Of a DNA stretch of 64,000 bases, positions 1 to 8,954 are shown in pieces; within the stretch, counting starts at the first letter, position 1; every line of letters starts with the position of its first letter. A program made the position numbers and the translations under genes. The notes beneath the pieces are model-generated. The model was not told the DNA's origin and searched no databases. It worked only from the letters and a program-made list of their open reading frames with translations. Source of the stretch: Pseudomonadota bacterium (GTDB lineage: Bacteria > Pseudomonadota > Alphaproteobacteria > Rhizobiales > Xanthobacteraceae); contig JAEWHP010000015.1 in the NCBI GenBank assembly GCA_023387735.1, positions 109,913-173,912 on the forward strand. Reading direction: 5' to 3'.

Positions 1-2
1 TG

Positions 3-974
3 GTGCTCCCGGTCTTGTTTTATCATTTCGAGAGATCGAAGCGAGGGATGTGGGTCTTCATTGCATTCCTGGTGTCCTGCACCCTGCTGATGCTGATGTC
101 CTGGATCGTTTTAATCGATCCCAGCCTTTCATTGAAGGCGGCTAGCGAACCGGGGGGCCGCGGCATCTTTGTCAAAAATTACATCGCGCAAAGCCAAGAG
201 TTCGCGTTGTCCGCAGTAGCGCTGGTTTATCCGATCATCGGTCTGCTCAGGGCGAACGAGCCGTGGCGCGCGCTGGCGCTAGGCACACTCTCACTCGGCT
301 TCGCCGTTAACATGGCGTTCGTGATCGTTTCGCGGACCGCGATGGTTACAATCCCGATTATGCTTGCGGTGTTTGCGGTGCTGCACCTAAAATGGCGAAC
401 CAGCCTGATGATCTTCGGAACATTGGCTATTTTGGTGGCATTGACCTGGGCGACTTCGCCGCAATTGCAGCAGAAGACCGATGCCTTCTTGACAGAATAT
501 CAGCTCTACAGAACCCAAAATGCTGCTACGTCGATCGGACTGAGGCTCGAATTTTGGAAGAAGTCCCTCGGGTTTTTTGCCGAGGCGCCGATCGTTGGAC
601 ACGGCACCGGTTCGACTCGCGGCTTATTCGAGCGGGCAGCCAGCGGCGAGATCTCCAGTGCCACCCGCGAGGTTATTGGCAATCCACACAACCAGACGCT
701 GAATATCGCCGTGCAGTGGGGTATTATCGGGATCATCGTCTTGTACGCGATGTGGCTCGCACATCTGCTGCTGTTTCGTGGTGAGGGACTGGTGGCTTGG
801 ATCGGACTATTAGTCGTCGTGCAGAATATGTTCACCTCACTATTCAACTCGCACATCTTCGATTTTCATGAAGGATGGATGTACGTGCTCGGCGTAGGTG
901 TCGCCGGCGGAATGGTGCTGCAAGAGAGAGCCCGCGGCATGGCCGGGGAGCGGCCTGGAACTGTCTGGTCATGA
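3..974 (+). CDS. O-antigen ligase / polysaccharide polymerase family protein, 5' end missing
   Basis: This is the C-terminal part (about 323 residues) of a polytopic membrane protein. The reading frame is open to the left edge, so the true start lies outside the window. Several hydrophobic helices flank a large loop rich in polar residues (about residues 150-235) containing GHGTGSTRGLF and NPHNQTLNIAVQWG. A His-containing periplasmic loop of this kind is the hallmark of the Wzy_C/O-antigen ligase family, which joins or polymerises undecaprenyl-linked glycans in the periplasm. The neighbours are nucleotide-sugar and lipid-carrier enzymes, which fits. Ligase and polymerase cannot be told apart from sequence alone. 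Confidence 0.75.
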   Translation: MLPVLFYHFERSKRGMWVFIAFLVSCTLLMLMSWIVLIDPSLSLKAASEPGGRGIFVKNYIAQSQEFALSAVALVYPIIGLLRANEPWRALALGTLSLGFAVNMAFVIVSRTAMVTIPIMLAVFAVLHLKWRTSLMIFGTLAILVALTWATSPQLQQKTDAFLTEYQLYRTQNAATSIGLRLEFWKKSLGFFAEAPIVGHGTGSTRGLFERAASGEISSATREVIGNPHNQTLNIAVQWGIIGIIVLYAMWLAHLLLFRGEGLVAWIGLLVVVQNMFTSLFNSHIFDFHEGWMYVLGVGVAGGMVLQERARGMAGERPGTVWS

Positions 975-1017
975 TTGCTGGAATGCACGCCGCGGATAAG
1001 ATATCAGCAAGCGCGGG

Positions 1018-2976
1018 ATGCCCAGCGAATCATCCCTGTATCGTCCGTTGCTGGCTTTTGGAATGACGCCCTTTTCGCAACTGACCCCGCGCAACTACCT
1101 GATCGCAACGCATGACGCGTTGGCGACCGCCTTTGCATTTCTGGCAAGTTTTTACCTGCGTTTTGAGGGAAGCGAAGCTTTCTTCGCACGCCTGCCGCTG
1201 CTGCTGCTGCTATTGCCATTCTTTGTCGCATTCAGCATTGTGATCTGCTTCCTATTCAATCTGACGACGACGAAATGGCGCTTCATTTCGCTACCGGATG
1301 CTTTAAACATTCTGCGCGCGGCGACGGTTTTGACGGTTGCGCTTGTTGTGCTGGACTATGCCTTCTTTTTTGTCGAGCCGAGCGGCAAGCCGCCGGTTTT
1401 GTTCGGCCGCGTCACCATCATTCTTTACTGGTTTCTCCAGGTGTTCGCGCTGAGCGCGCTGCGGTTCGGCTATCGCTATTTCCGCTACACGCGCGTCCGT
1501 CGCCATGCCCAGACCGAGGGGGCGTCGTCGACCCTGCTGGTCGGCCGCGCCGCCGATGCCGAGGTGCTGCTGCGCGGGATCGAGAGCGGCGCCGTCAAGC
1601 AACTCTGGCCGGTCGGCGTGCTGTCGCCGGCGGCCTCGGACCGCGGCCAGTCGATCCGCAACGTGCCCGTGCTCGGCGGCATCGACGATGTCGAAGATGT
1701 GATCCGCGACTATGCCGGGCGCGGGAAGCCGATATCGCGGCTGGTCATGACTCCTTCGGCTTTCGAACCCGAGGCGCGTCCCGAAGCGATTCTGATGCGC
1801 GCGAAGCGGATGGGCGTGCTCGTCAGCCGCCTGCCGTCGCTCGAGAGCGGCGACGCGCCGAGGCTAACCAACGTCGCGGTGGAGGACCTGCTGCTGCGGC
1901 CCAGCGCAAAGATCGACTACGGGCGCCTCGAAGCCCTGGTGAAGGGCAAGGCGGTCATCATCACTGGGGGCGGGGGCTCGATCGGCTCGGAAATTTGCGA
2001 CCGCATCGCCACGTTCGGCGCCTCGCGGCTGCTCGTCATCGAGAATTCCGAACCGGCGCTTTACGCGGTGACGGAGGCGCTGGCCGAGCGTGCCACCGCC
2101 GTCATCGAGGGCCGCATTGCCGACATCCGCGATCGTGAGCGGATCATGCGCCTGATGGGCGAATTCAAGCCCGATATCGTGTTCCATGCCGCGGCGCTGA
2201 AGCACGTGCCGATCCTCGAGCGCGACTGGAGCGAGGGCGTCAAGACCAACATCTTCGGATCGGTCAACGTCGCCGATGCGGCGCTGGCGGCGGGCGCCGA
2301 AGCCATGGTGATGATTTCAACCGACAAGGCGATCGAGCCGGTCTCGATGCTGGGTCTAACTAAGCGCTTTGCCGAAATGTATTGCCAGGCGCTCGATCAC
2401 AACCTGATGACGCAATCGGACGGCAAGCCGCGCATGCGCCTTATCTCTGTGCGGTTTGGTAACGTGCTGGCGTCGAACGGATCAGTGGTGCCGAAGTTCA
2501 AAGCGCAGATCGAAGCGGGCGGTCCGGTCACAGTTACGCATCCGGACATGGTCAGGTATTTCATGACCATTCGCGAAGCCTGCGACCTGGTGATCACCGC
2601 GGCCACCCATGCATTGACGCCGCCGCGGCCCGATGTTTCGGTCTATGTGCTCAATATGGGGCAGCCTGTTAGAATCGTAGAACTTGCTGAGCGGATGATC
2701 CGGTTATCGGGTCTCGAGCCCGGTATTGACATTGAGGTCGTGTTCACCGGCGTGCGGCCGGGTGAGCGGTTGAACGAGATCCTCTTTGCGAGCAAAGAGC
2801 CAACTATGGAAATAGGTATCGCCGGAATCATGGCGGCCAAGCCAAACGAACCGCCGATGCGAACATTGCGCAAATGGCTCGCAACGCTGGAGGAGGCGAT
2901 TGCGAAGGATGACCGGCCGACCATCAGGGCGGTTCTCAAGGATGCCGTGCCCGAATTTGGATCGAACGCCGCCTGA
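1018..2976 (+). CDS. WbpM/CapD-type membrane-bound nucleotide-sugar dehydratase/epimerase
   Basis: This 652-residue protein has the two-part layout of the WbpM/FlaA1/PglF large SDR family: about four N-terminal membrane helices (to about residue 150), a middle Rossmann-like region, and a C-terminal SDR domain starting at GKAVIITGGGGSIGSE (GxxGxxG NAD(P)-binding loop). The active-site segment reads STDKAIEPVSMLGLTKR, so Met replaces the usual Tyr of YxxxK. That Ser-Met-Lys arrangement is known for WbpM-type UDP-GlcNAc C4,C6-dehydratases. The product would be a 4-keto-6-deoxy sugar for surface glycan. An ATG at 1063 (MTPFSQL) is an equally plausible start; neither has a clear ribosome binding site. 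It lies 43 bp after the ligase gene. Confidence 0.88.
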   Translation: MPSESSLYRPLLAFGMTPFSQLTPRNYLIATHDALATAFAFLASFYLRFEGSEAFFARLPLLLLLLPFFVAFSIVICFLFNLTTTKWRFISLPDALNILRAATVLTVALVVLDYAFFFVEPSGKPPVLFGRVTIILYWFLQVFALSALRFGYRYFRYTRVRRHAQTEGASSTLLVGRAADAEVLLRGIESGAVKQLWPVGVLSPAASDRGQSIRNVPVLGGIDDVEDVIRDYAGRGKPISRLVMTPSAFEPEARPEAILMRAKRMGVLVSRLPSLESGDAPRLTNVAVEDLLLRPSAKIDYGRLEALVKGKAVIITGGGGSIGSEICDRIATFGASRLLVIENSEPALYAVTEALAERATAVIEGRIADIRDRERIMRLMGEFKPDIVFHAAALKHVPILERDWSEGVKTNIFGSVNVADAALAAGAEAMVMISTDKAIEPVSMLGLTKRFAEMYCQALDHNLMTQSDGKPRMRLISVRFGNVLASNGSVVPKFKAQIEAGGPVTVTHPDMVRYFMTIREACDLVITAATHALTPPRPDVSVYVLNMGQPVRIVELAERMIRLSGLEPGIDIEVVFTGVRPGERLNEILFASKEPTMEIGIAGIMAAKPNEPPMRTLRKWLATLEEAIAKDDRPTIRAVLKDAVPEFGSNAA

Positions 2977-3106
2977 TCTTATTTCGGCTCTCCGCATCGC
3001 TCGAACATGCAGTCTGCCTCCATGCCCCAACGAGCTGTTCGAAAGCCATGATGTCCAGCTCGTCAGCCAGCACTATTGGCCAATCCAGCGCGACCGCCAA
3101 ACCTGC

Positions 3107-4129
3107 TCAGCCCAAGTACGATTGCCGGCTGGAGAAGCGCCACATCACCAGGACCGTCGCGGCCCCTCCGACGACGAGGAGCAGGCCGGAGATTACAACC
3201 GAAGAGGTCATCGCCGAGCCGATCGCCAATATGGTAAGCACGATATTGAGCGCAAAGACCTCGCTCACCACGCGCCACACCGAAAAGCCGTTGTCGGTGG
3301 CGCGCTGGTAAAAGTGCGTACGGTGTGCGGACCAGAACGGTTCGCGCCTCGCCATCCGCCGCAGCAGGGTGACGGTCGCATCAGCCAGATAGTAAAGCGG
3401 CAACAGCAGGGCGGCTGCAAACTGCTGATGCCAGGCAAGCTGCAGCAGGCACCAGCCAACCAAAAGCCCGATCGGCAGGCTGCCGACATCACCGAGAAAG
3501 ATCTTCGCCACCGGCCGGTTGAAAGGCACGAAGCCGAGCATCGCGCCGAACAGCGCCGCAGCGACAATCGTCGTGTCTGGCGGAACATCGCCAAGCCAGC
3601 CGAGCAGCACGACCGCTCCGGTGATCGGTACGATCTCGGCTGCGGTCATCAGGTCCAATCCGTCCATGAAGTTGACGAGGTTCACGAACCATAGGCCCGC
3701 CGCCAGTAACAGGCCGCGTTCGAGCCAGAGCGGGCAGGCGGGAACGATCCTGAGATGCTCGGGTGCGGTCAAAATCACGGCGGCGACAGCCAGCCCCTGC
3801 AGCAGTAGCCGCGGCAGCACCGGAATCGAATTGATATCGTCGGCAAATCCCACGGCGGCGATGAACAGCGTGGCGCCGAAAACCGCGACGGGAATTTTCA
3901 CCCCGGCCTCACCGGCAAAAGCGATGGCCACCGCGGCGACCACCAGCGTGGCCGCAATCACGGCGATGCCCGCGCCCTGCGGCGTCGGAACATGATGGGA
4001 CGACCGCACATTCGGCTTTGCCAGCGCGACGCGCAGCAGCAGCGGGCGGATCGCCGACGTCACGACGCCCGACAACAGCCCTGCTGCTGCCGCGGCTGCA
4101 AACGACAGCAAGAGTTGCGAATGTGCCAT
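3107..4129 (-). CDS. WecA/MraY-family undecaprenyl-phosphate sugar-1-phosphate transferase
   Basis: A 340-residue polytopic protein of the polyprenyl-phosphate GlcNAc-1-phosphate transferase family. The diagnostic cytoplasmic motifs are present in order: FADDIN (Asp pair at 97-98), NFMDGLD (153-159), KIFLGDVGS (209-217) and a basic HRTHFYQRA segment near 269-277. These bind Mg2+ and the nucleotide sugar and transfer sugar-1-phosphate to the lipid carrier, the first membrane step of O-antigen or exopolysaccharide assembly. It follows the UPF0104 gene on the same strand with a gap of about 50 bp, so the two are probably cotranscribed. MraY itself is unlikely because no peptidoglycan genes flank it. 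The sugar used is unknown. Confidence 0.85.
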   Translation of the reverse strand: MAHSQLLLSFAAAAAAGLLSGVVTSAIRPLLLRVALAKPNVRSSHHVPTPQGAGIAVIAATLVVAAVAIAFAGEAGVKIPVAVFGATLFIAAVGFADDINSIPVLPRLLLQGLAVAAVILTAPEHLRIVPACPLWLERGLLLAAGLWFVNLVNFMDGLDLMTAAEIVPITGAVVLLGWLGDVPPDTTIVAAALFGAMLGFVPFNRPVAKIFLGDVGSLPIGLLVGWCLLQLAWHQQFAAALLLPLYYLADATVTLLRRMARREPFWSAHRTHFYQRATDNGFSVWRVVSEVFALNIVLTILAIGSAMTSSVVISGLLLVVGGAATVLVMWRFSSRQSYLG

Positions 4130-4180
4130 CCTACCCGCCGTCGAAATTTGCTAGAAGGTGACGTGATGATTGCGCGAAGG

Positions 4181-5140
4181 CTATTTGGGAACCTCGATCG
4201 GCGTCATGCCCTGCGCTGCCTTCTCAGCGCTGAGAACCCAGACCACTCCGCCGATCGCCCCGACGACGAAGTATACCGCGCCGAACAACAGCGAGATATT
4301 GACTCCCTCGTTGGCCATCAGGCCGGCATATCCGAATGCCAGTCCCATCGTGGCCTCGCGGACACCCCAGCCGGCAATCGAGATCGGCAGCATGGTGATC
4401 AGCATCACCGGAGGGACAAGCTGGAAGATCTGCCCGAAGGCCACGGGCGCGTTGATCGATTGCACCACGCACCATGCTATGACGATGGCGAGCACGTGCA
4501 CGAGCAACGACAGCACCACGACTTTCGGTCCGTGGGCGCGGCTGAACAGCACGCGGTTGGCGATGACAGAGCAGGCGTGGATGTGATGGGTTCCCCACCA
4601 GCGTTTCAGCCACGGCCAGGGCAACCTGCCGAGCAGCAGAAAACCAAGACCGCCGGCAAGTGCGGCGAAATCGATCAGCAGCAGCGCCGACCTGCCGTGA
4701 GGATCGGTAATCAGGCGATAACTCCAGGGCAGGCTGGCGACGATCATGACGGCGAGCGCGATCAGGCCGATGGCGCGGTCGACGAAGATCGAATAGGTTG
4801 CGGCCCGCCAGCCGGCGCCGTTGCGTGCGACGAGCCACAGCCGTACCGCGTCACCACCGATCGAGGACGGCAGCGTCTGATTGAAGAAGGTTCCGATCAC
4901 ATTGAAGCGCATCGCCTGTTTGGTAGGCAGTGGCGCCCCGCACTCCGCACCGATCACACGCCACCGCAACACGCCGACCAGAATCTGCAGGAACGTGATG
5001 GCAATCGCGAGCCCGATCCACCCCAGACTGGAAACGTCGAGGCGCGAAGCCAACTCGGCCAGATCTACCTTGCGCAGCGAGAAATACAGCAGCGCCGCCG
5101 AGACGAGAATCTTCAGTAACGAAACCAGGATCCGGCGCAT
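4181..5140 (-). CDS. UPF0104 / lysylphosphatidylglycerol synthase-type transmembrane protein
   Basis: About 319 residues from the chosen ATG at 5140 (MRRILVSLLK). An ATG at 5191 and a much longer frame to 5311 are open but add sequence that does not look membrane-like or conserved. The protein has seven or eight hydrophobic segments and family landmarks such as FNVIGTFFNQTLPSSIGGDAVR and GWGVREATMG. This is the transmembrane region shared with the flippase half of MprF. Members without the catalytic domain often sit in glycan or lipid export loci; the substrate is unknown. Upstream of a WecA-like gene on the same strand, it may take part in moving or building lipid-linked sugars. A paralogue lies at 43100-44155. 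Confidence 0.78.
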   Translation of the reverse strand: MRRILVSLLKILVSAALLYFSLRKVDLAELASRLDVSSLGWIGLAIAITFLQILVGVLRWRVIGAECGAPLPTKQAMRFNVIGTFFNQTLPSSIGGDAVRLWLVARNGAGWRAATYSIFVDRAIGLIALAVMIVASLPWSYRLITDPHGRSALLLIDFAALAGGLGFLLLGRLPWPWLKRWWGTHHIHACSVIANRVLFSRAHGPKVVVLSLLVHVLAIVIAWCVVQSINAPVAFGQIFQLVPPVMLITMLPISIAGWGVREATMGLAFGYAGLMANEGVNISLLFGAVYFVVGAIGGVVWVLSAEKAAQGMTPIEVPK

Positions 5141-5331
5141 CTCGCCCGTGCTTGGGTTTGAGAGGGGTAAACAGCGCAAATTCGGCGCCATGCTTCGAAC
5201 TTCGCCGCCTTGGTATGGTTTTCGGACCGGTCTGGCAATAGCCGCGCCGGTAGGTATTGCAGCCCCCTCGACGTGGCGGGTAAAGAGGCGCTGGCGGAAC
5301 GGCAGGCGCAAGCGGCGCCAGGTTTGAGGAC

Positions 5332-6324
5332 ATGATGTCGGATCAATCCATACTGGTTACCGGAGCTGCCGGCTTCATCGGCTTCCACGTTTCCCGCGCG
5401 CTGCTGGCCGCAGGCCGGACCGTGGTCGGTCTCGACAATCTCAACAGCTATTACGATCCGGCGCTGAAGCAGGCCAGGCTGGAAATTCTCCGCGGCGAGC
5501 CGCGCTTCGCCTTCGAACAGATCGATCTCGCCGATCGCGCTTCAATGGAACGCCTGTTTGCCAGGCACCGCTTTCCAAGAGTGGTCCATCTTGCGGCGCA
5601 GGCCGGCGTGCGTCATTCGATCGATCATCCGCACGACTATGCCGACGCCAATCTGGAAGGCTTTCTCAACGTGCTGGAAGGCTGCCGGCATCACGGATGC
5701 GGCCATCTGGTCTATGCATCGTCGTCGTCGGTCTACGGCGCCAATACCAAGCTGCCGTTTTCGGTGGACGACAGGACCGATCGGCCGATCAGCCTGTACG
5801 CCGCCACCAAGAAGGCCAACGAGCTGATCGCGCATTCCTACAGCCACCTTTACCGGCTTCCAGCGACGGGATTGCGCTTCTTTACCATTTACGGGCCGTG
5901 GGGACGGCCCGACATGGCGATTTTCATGTTCACCAGGGCGATCCTGGAGGGCACGCCGATCAGGCTCTTTAACCATGGCCGGATGCGTCGCGATTTTACC
6001 TTTGTCGACGATGTAACCCGTGTCGTATCGCGGCTGGTCGACCACGTGCCCGCCGACGGCGGCCCGGCCGCCGGCGCGCCGGCAAAAATTTACAATGTCG
6101 GCAATAATCATCCGGAAGAACTCACCCATGTGGTAGCCGTTCTGGAGCAGGAACTCGGCCGCCGGGCGGTCAGGGAGATGTTGCCGATGCAGCCCGGAGA
6201 CGTGACCGAAACCTTCGCCGACGTCGCGGAACTCATGCGCGACACGGGCTTCAGGCCGCAGACATCGATCGAGGATGGCCTTCGCGCGTTTGTCGCCTGG
6301 TATCGCGACTACCACAGGATCTGA
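5332..6324 (+). CDS. UDP-glucuronate 4-epimerase family NAD-dependent epimerase
   Basis: A 330-residue extended SDR. The NAD-binding loop GAAGFIG is at residues 11-17, the catalytic SSSSVYG segment is near 130-136, and the YxxxK pair is Y156/K160 (SLYAATKK). The signature RFFTIYGPWGRPDMA is typical of the CapI/LspL UDP-glucuronate epimerase group, which interconverts UDP-glucuronate and UDP-galacturonate for capsule, exopolysaccharide or LPS. It is divergent from the UPF0104 gene and only 7 bp upstream of the mannose-1-phosphate guanylyltransferase start, so the two form an operon. A UDP-glucose/galactose epimerase is less likely because of the motif set. Confidence 0.85.
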   Translation: MMSDQSILVTGAAGFIGFHVSRALLAAGRTVVGLDNLNSYYDPALKQARLEILRGEPRFAFEQIDLADRASMERLFARHRFPRVVHLAAQAGVRHSIDHPHDYADANLEGFLNVLEGCRHHGCGHLVYASSSSVYGANTKLPFSVDDRTDRPISLYAATKKANELIAHSYSHLYRLPATGLRFFTIYGPWGRPDMAIFMFTRAILEGTPIRLFNHGRMRRDFTFVDDVTRVVSRLVDHVPADGGPAAGAPAKIYNVGNNHPEELTHVVAVLEQELGRRAVREMLPMQPGDVTETFADVAELMRDTGFRPQTSIEDGLRAFVAWYRDYHRI

Positions 6325-6331
6325 GACGCCG

Positions 6332-7744
6332 ATGAATCGACGAATTATCCCTCTGATCATGTGCGGCGGCGCCGGGACGCGGCTGTGGCCGGCATCGCGC
6401 GAAGTGCATCCGAAGCAGTTTCTGTCGCTGTTCGGCGCGCGCTCGACGTTCCAGGATACGCTGTTGCGGGTTTCCGACGCTGCGCTGTTCGAGCGGCCGG
6501 TCGTCATCACCAACAACGCCTATCGCTTCATGGTGCTCGAACAATTGGCGGAGATCGGCCTTGAGGCCGACGTGCTGCTGGAGCCGATGCGGCGCGATTC
6601 CGGGCCTGCGATCGCGGCCGGCGCCGCCTTCGCGCAGGCGCGCGACAGGGACGCGATCGTGCTGGCGCTTGCCGCCGATCACGTGGTTGCCGACACGGCA
6701 GCGTTTCTCGCCGCGTGCCGCGAGGGCCTTGCCGCGGCGGAAGCCGGGCACATCGTGACGTTCGGCGTCCAGCCTGAGCGCGCCGCCACCGAATACGGTT
6801 ACATCAATCCCGGCGAGACCATTTCCGGCAAGGTGCGCGCGGTCGCGAAATTCGTCGAGAAGCCGGATCCGGCCACCGCGGCCGACTACGTCAAGTCAGG
6901 CTATCTCTGGAACAGCGGCAACTTCATGTTCCGTGCCGCGGTCCTTTCGGATGAATACCGCAAGCTGGATGCTGCAAGCGTGCAGGCCGTGACCGATGCG
7001 GTGGCGAAGGCTGGAAGCGATCTCGGATTCGTCAAGCTCGACGAAGCGGCGTTCGGATCGGCGAAATCGATCTCGATCGACTATGCGGTGATGGAAAAGA
7101 CCTCGCGCGCCGCCGTGGTGCCGGTCGCATGCGGCTGGTCCGATGTCGGCTCGTGGCATGCGGTGTGGGAATTGTCCGACAAGGACGGCAACGGCAACGC
7201 GGCGCGTGGCGTCGCCGTGTTCGAAGATTCCCGCAATTGCAACGTCTCGACCGACCGCGCGCTGGTGGCGCTCGAAGGCGTCGACGATCTCGTCGTGGTT
7301 GCGACCCAGGACGCCGTGCTGGTGAGCCGGCAAAAGGACGCCAACGGGTTGAAGCGGCTCGTCGCAAAACTGAAGAGCGTGGCGCCGCAGGTGACGGAAG
7401 AGCACATCAGGGTGCACCGGCCCTGGGGCTCCTATCAATCGGTCGATAATGGCGACCGCCACCAGGTCAAGCGTATCATCGTGAAGCCGGGCGGCCGGCT
7501 CTCGCTGCAGAAGCACCATCACCGCTCCGAGCACTGGATCGTGGTGCGTGGCACGGCGCAGGTGACGGTCAACGCAACGGTCAAGACCGTGCACGAGAAC
7601 GAATCGATCTACATCCCGATCGGCGCGGTGCACCGGCTTGAAAACCCCGGCAAGATCCAGCTCGAGCTGATCGAGGTGCAGACCGGCAGCTATTTCGGCG
7701 AGGATGACATCATCCGTATCGAGGATGACTACCGCCGCACGTAA
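6332..7744 (+). CDS. manC: Bifunctional mannose-1-phosphate guanylyltransferase / mannose-6-phosphate isomerase
   Basis: About 470 residues from the ATG at 6332, the natural start because MNRRIIPLIMCGGAGTRLWP begins the nucleotidyltransferase fold directly; an in-frame upstream ATG at 6275 would overlap the epimerase. The N-terminal pyrophosphorylase signature CGGAGTRLWP is at 11-20, with HPKQF and FVEKPD following. The C-terminal cupin (about 360-465) carries GGRLSLQKHHHRSEHW, the metal-binding isomerase site. The enzyme makes GDP-mannose from fructose-6-phosphate via mannose phosphates, as in XanB/AlgA. It is translationally close to the epimerase and supplies mannosyl donors for surface glycans; the GT1 glycosyltransferase at 20.2 kb could also use GDP-mannose. 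Confidence 0.92.
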   Translation: MNRRIIPLIMCGGAGTRLWPASREVHPKQFLSLFGARSTFQDTLLRVSDAALFERPVVITNNAYRFMVLEQLAEIGLEADVLLEPMRRDSGPAIAAGAAFAQARDRDAIVLALAADHVVADTAAFLAACREGLAAAEAGHIVTFGVQPERAATEYGYINPGETISGKVRAVAKFVEKPDPATAADYVKSGYLWNSGNFMFRAAVLSDEYRKLDAASVQAVTDAVAKAGSDLGFVKLDEAAFGSAKSISIDYAVMEKTSRAAVVPVACGWSDVGSWHAVWELSDKDGNGNAARGVAVFEDSRNCNVSTDRALVALEGVDDLVVVATQDAVLVSRQKDANGLKRLVAKLKSVAPQVTEEHIRVHRPWGSYQSVDNGDRHQVKRIIVKPGGRLSLQKHHHRSEHWIVVRGTAQVTVNATVKTVHENESIYIPIGAVHRLENPGKIQLELIEVQTGSYFGEDDIIRIEDDYRRT

Positions 7745-7909
7745 AGGGCGGTAGTTTTACCGGGCGGGCGGCCCAACTGCGCCAAGACAATGTAACTCTT
7801 TGAATCAAAACGTGTCCGGAAACGGCCAATGGCATTCGCCACGTTTGTGGCGCCGTGCTAGAGAACGGTCGGGATGTTGACGGGCACAATTCTGTTGGGG
7901 TTGATTTAG

Positions 7910-8926
7910 ATGAGTTCCAGAGAGGCTGTATCGGGCGCACCGGCCGATGCACAACGCGCGCTGCGCGTCGGCGTCGTCGGCGCGGGCGTGATGGGCAGCA
8001 ACCATGCCCGCGTGCTGTCGGGTCTGCCCGGCGTGGCGCTGGTCGGTATCGTCGATCCGCTGCCGGAACATCGCGCGCGGGCCACGGCAATGGTCGGTTG
8101 CCGTGCGTTCGAGAGCCTGGACGAGATGTTCGACGAAGGCGTCGATGCCATCACCATCGCGGCGCCGACCCATCTGCATCACGAGATCGCGCTCGCCTGC
8201 ATCACGCGAAACATCCATATCCTGGTCGAAAAGCCGGTCGCCTCCACGGTCGAGGAGGGGCACGACATCGTCGATGCGGCGCGCAGCGCCGGCGTGACGC
8301 TGATGGTAGGCCACGTCGAGCGCTTCAACCCGGCGGTGGCCGCGATCAAGCAGGCGATCGCGGGCGAGGACATTCTCTCCATCGGCATCACCCGGGTCGG
8401 GCCGTTTCCGCCGCGCATGTCGAATGTCGGCGTGGTCATCGATCTCGCCGTGCACGACATCGACCTGATTCGCTGGTTCACCGAATCCGACATCGTCGAG
8501 GTGCAGCCGCAGCTGTCGAGCGCGGTCGCGGAGCGCGAGGACATCGCGCTGCTGCAATTCCGCACCGCTTCGGGCGTCCTTGCCCACATCAACACCAACT
8601 GGCTGACGCCGTTCAAGGCGCGCAGCGTCACGGTCGCGACCCGCGGCAAATATGTGATGGGCGATCTCCTGACCCGGCAGGTGACGGAGTGTTTCGGCTT
8701 CAAGCCCGACGGCAGCTATTCGATGCGCCATCTGCCGGTCGGCCATGACGAGCCGCTGCGGGCCGAGCTGATCGCGTTCCTCGAGGCAGTTCGCAGCGGC
8801 AGCGTGCCGGCAGTCTCCGGCGACGAAGGCGTCGCCAGCCTCGAGATTGCGATCCGCTGCCTCGAGCAGCCTGCCAAGCCCGCGGCCTCCGCCGCGCGCA
8901 AGGGACCGCGCCGTATCGCCAGCTGA
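7910..8926 (+). CDS. Gfo/Idh/MocA-family oxidoreductase, probably a nucleotide-sugar 3-dehydrogenase
   Basis: A 338-residue protein with an N-terminal Rossmann fold (GVVGAGVMGS, GxGxxG at 24-29), the family motif EKPVA (107-111), and a C-terminal alpha/beta sugar-binding domain starting near VGHVERFNPAV. It is followed 28 bp later by a DegT aminotransferase. That oxidase-aminotransferase pairing is established in pathways making 3-amino sugars (WlbA/WbpB with WlbC/WbpE), so oxidation of UDP-GlcNAc-type sugars at C3 followed by amination is a reasonable inference. The 165-bp gap upstream suggests its own promoter. The exact substrate cannot be read from the sequence. Confidence 0.82.
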   Translation: MSSREAVSGAPADAQRALRVGVVGAGVMGSNHARVLSGLPGVALVGIVDPLPEHRARATAMVGCRAFESLDEMFDEGVDAITIAAPTHLHHEIALACITRNIHILVEKPVASTVEEGHDIVDAARSAGVTLMVGHVERFNPAVAAIKQAIAGEDILSIGITRVGPFPPRMSNVGVVIDLAVHDIDLIRWFTESDIVEVQPQLSSAVAEREDIALLQFRTASGVLAHINTNWLTPFKARSVTVATRGKYVMGDLLTRQVTECFGFKPDGSYSMRHLPVGHDEPLRAELIAFLEAVRSGSVPAVSGDEGVASLEIAIRCLEQPAKPAASAARKGPRRIAS

Positions 8927-8954
8927 ACTTCAATAACGATCCAAGCAAGGCTCC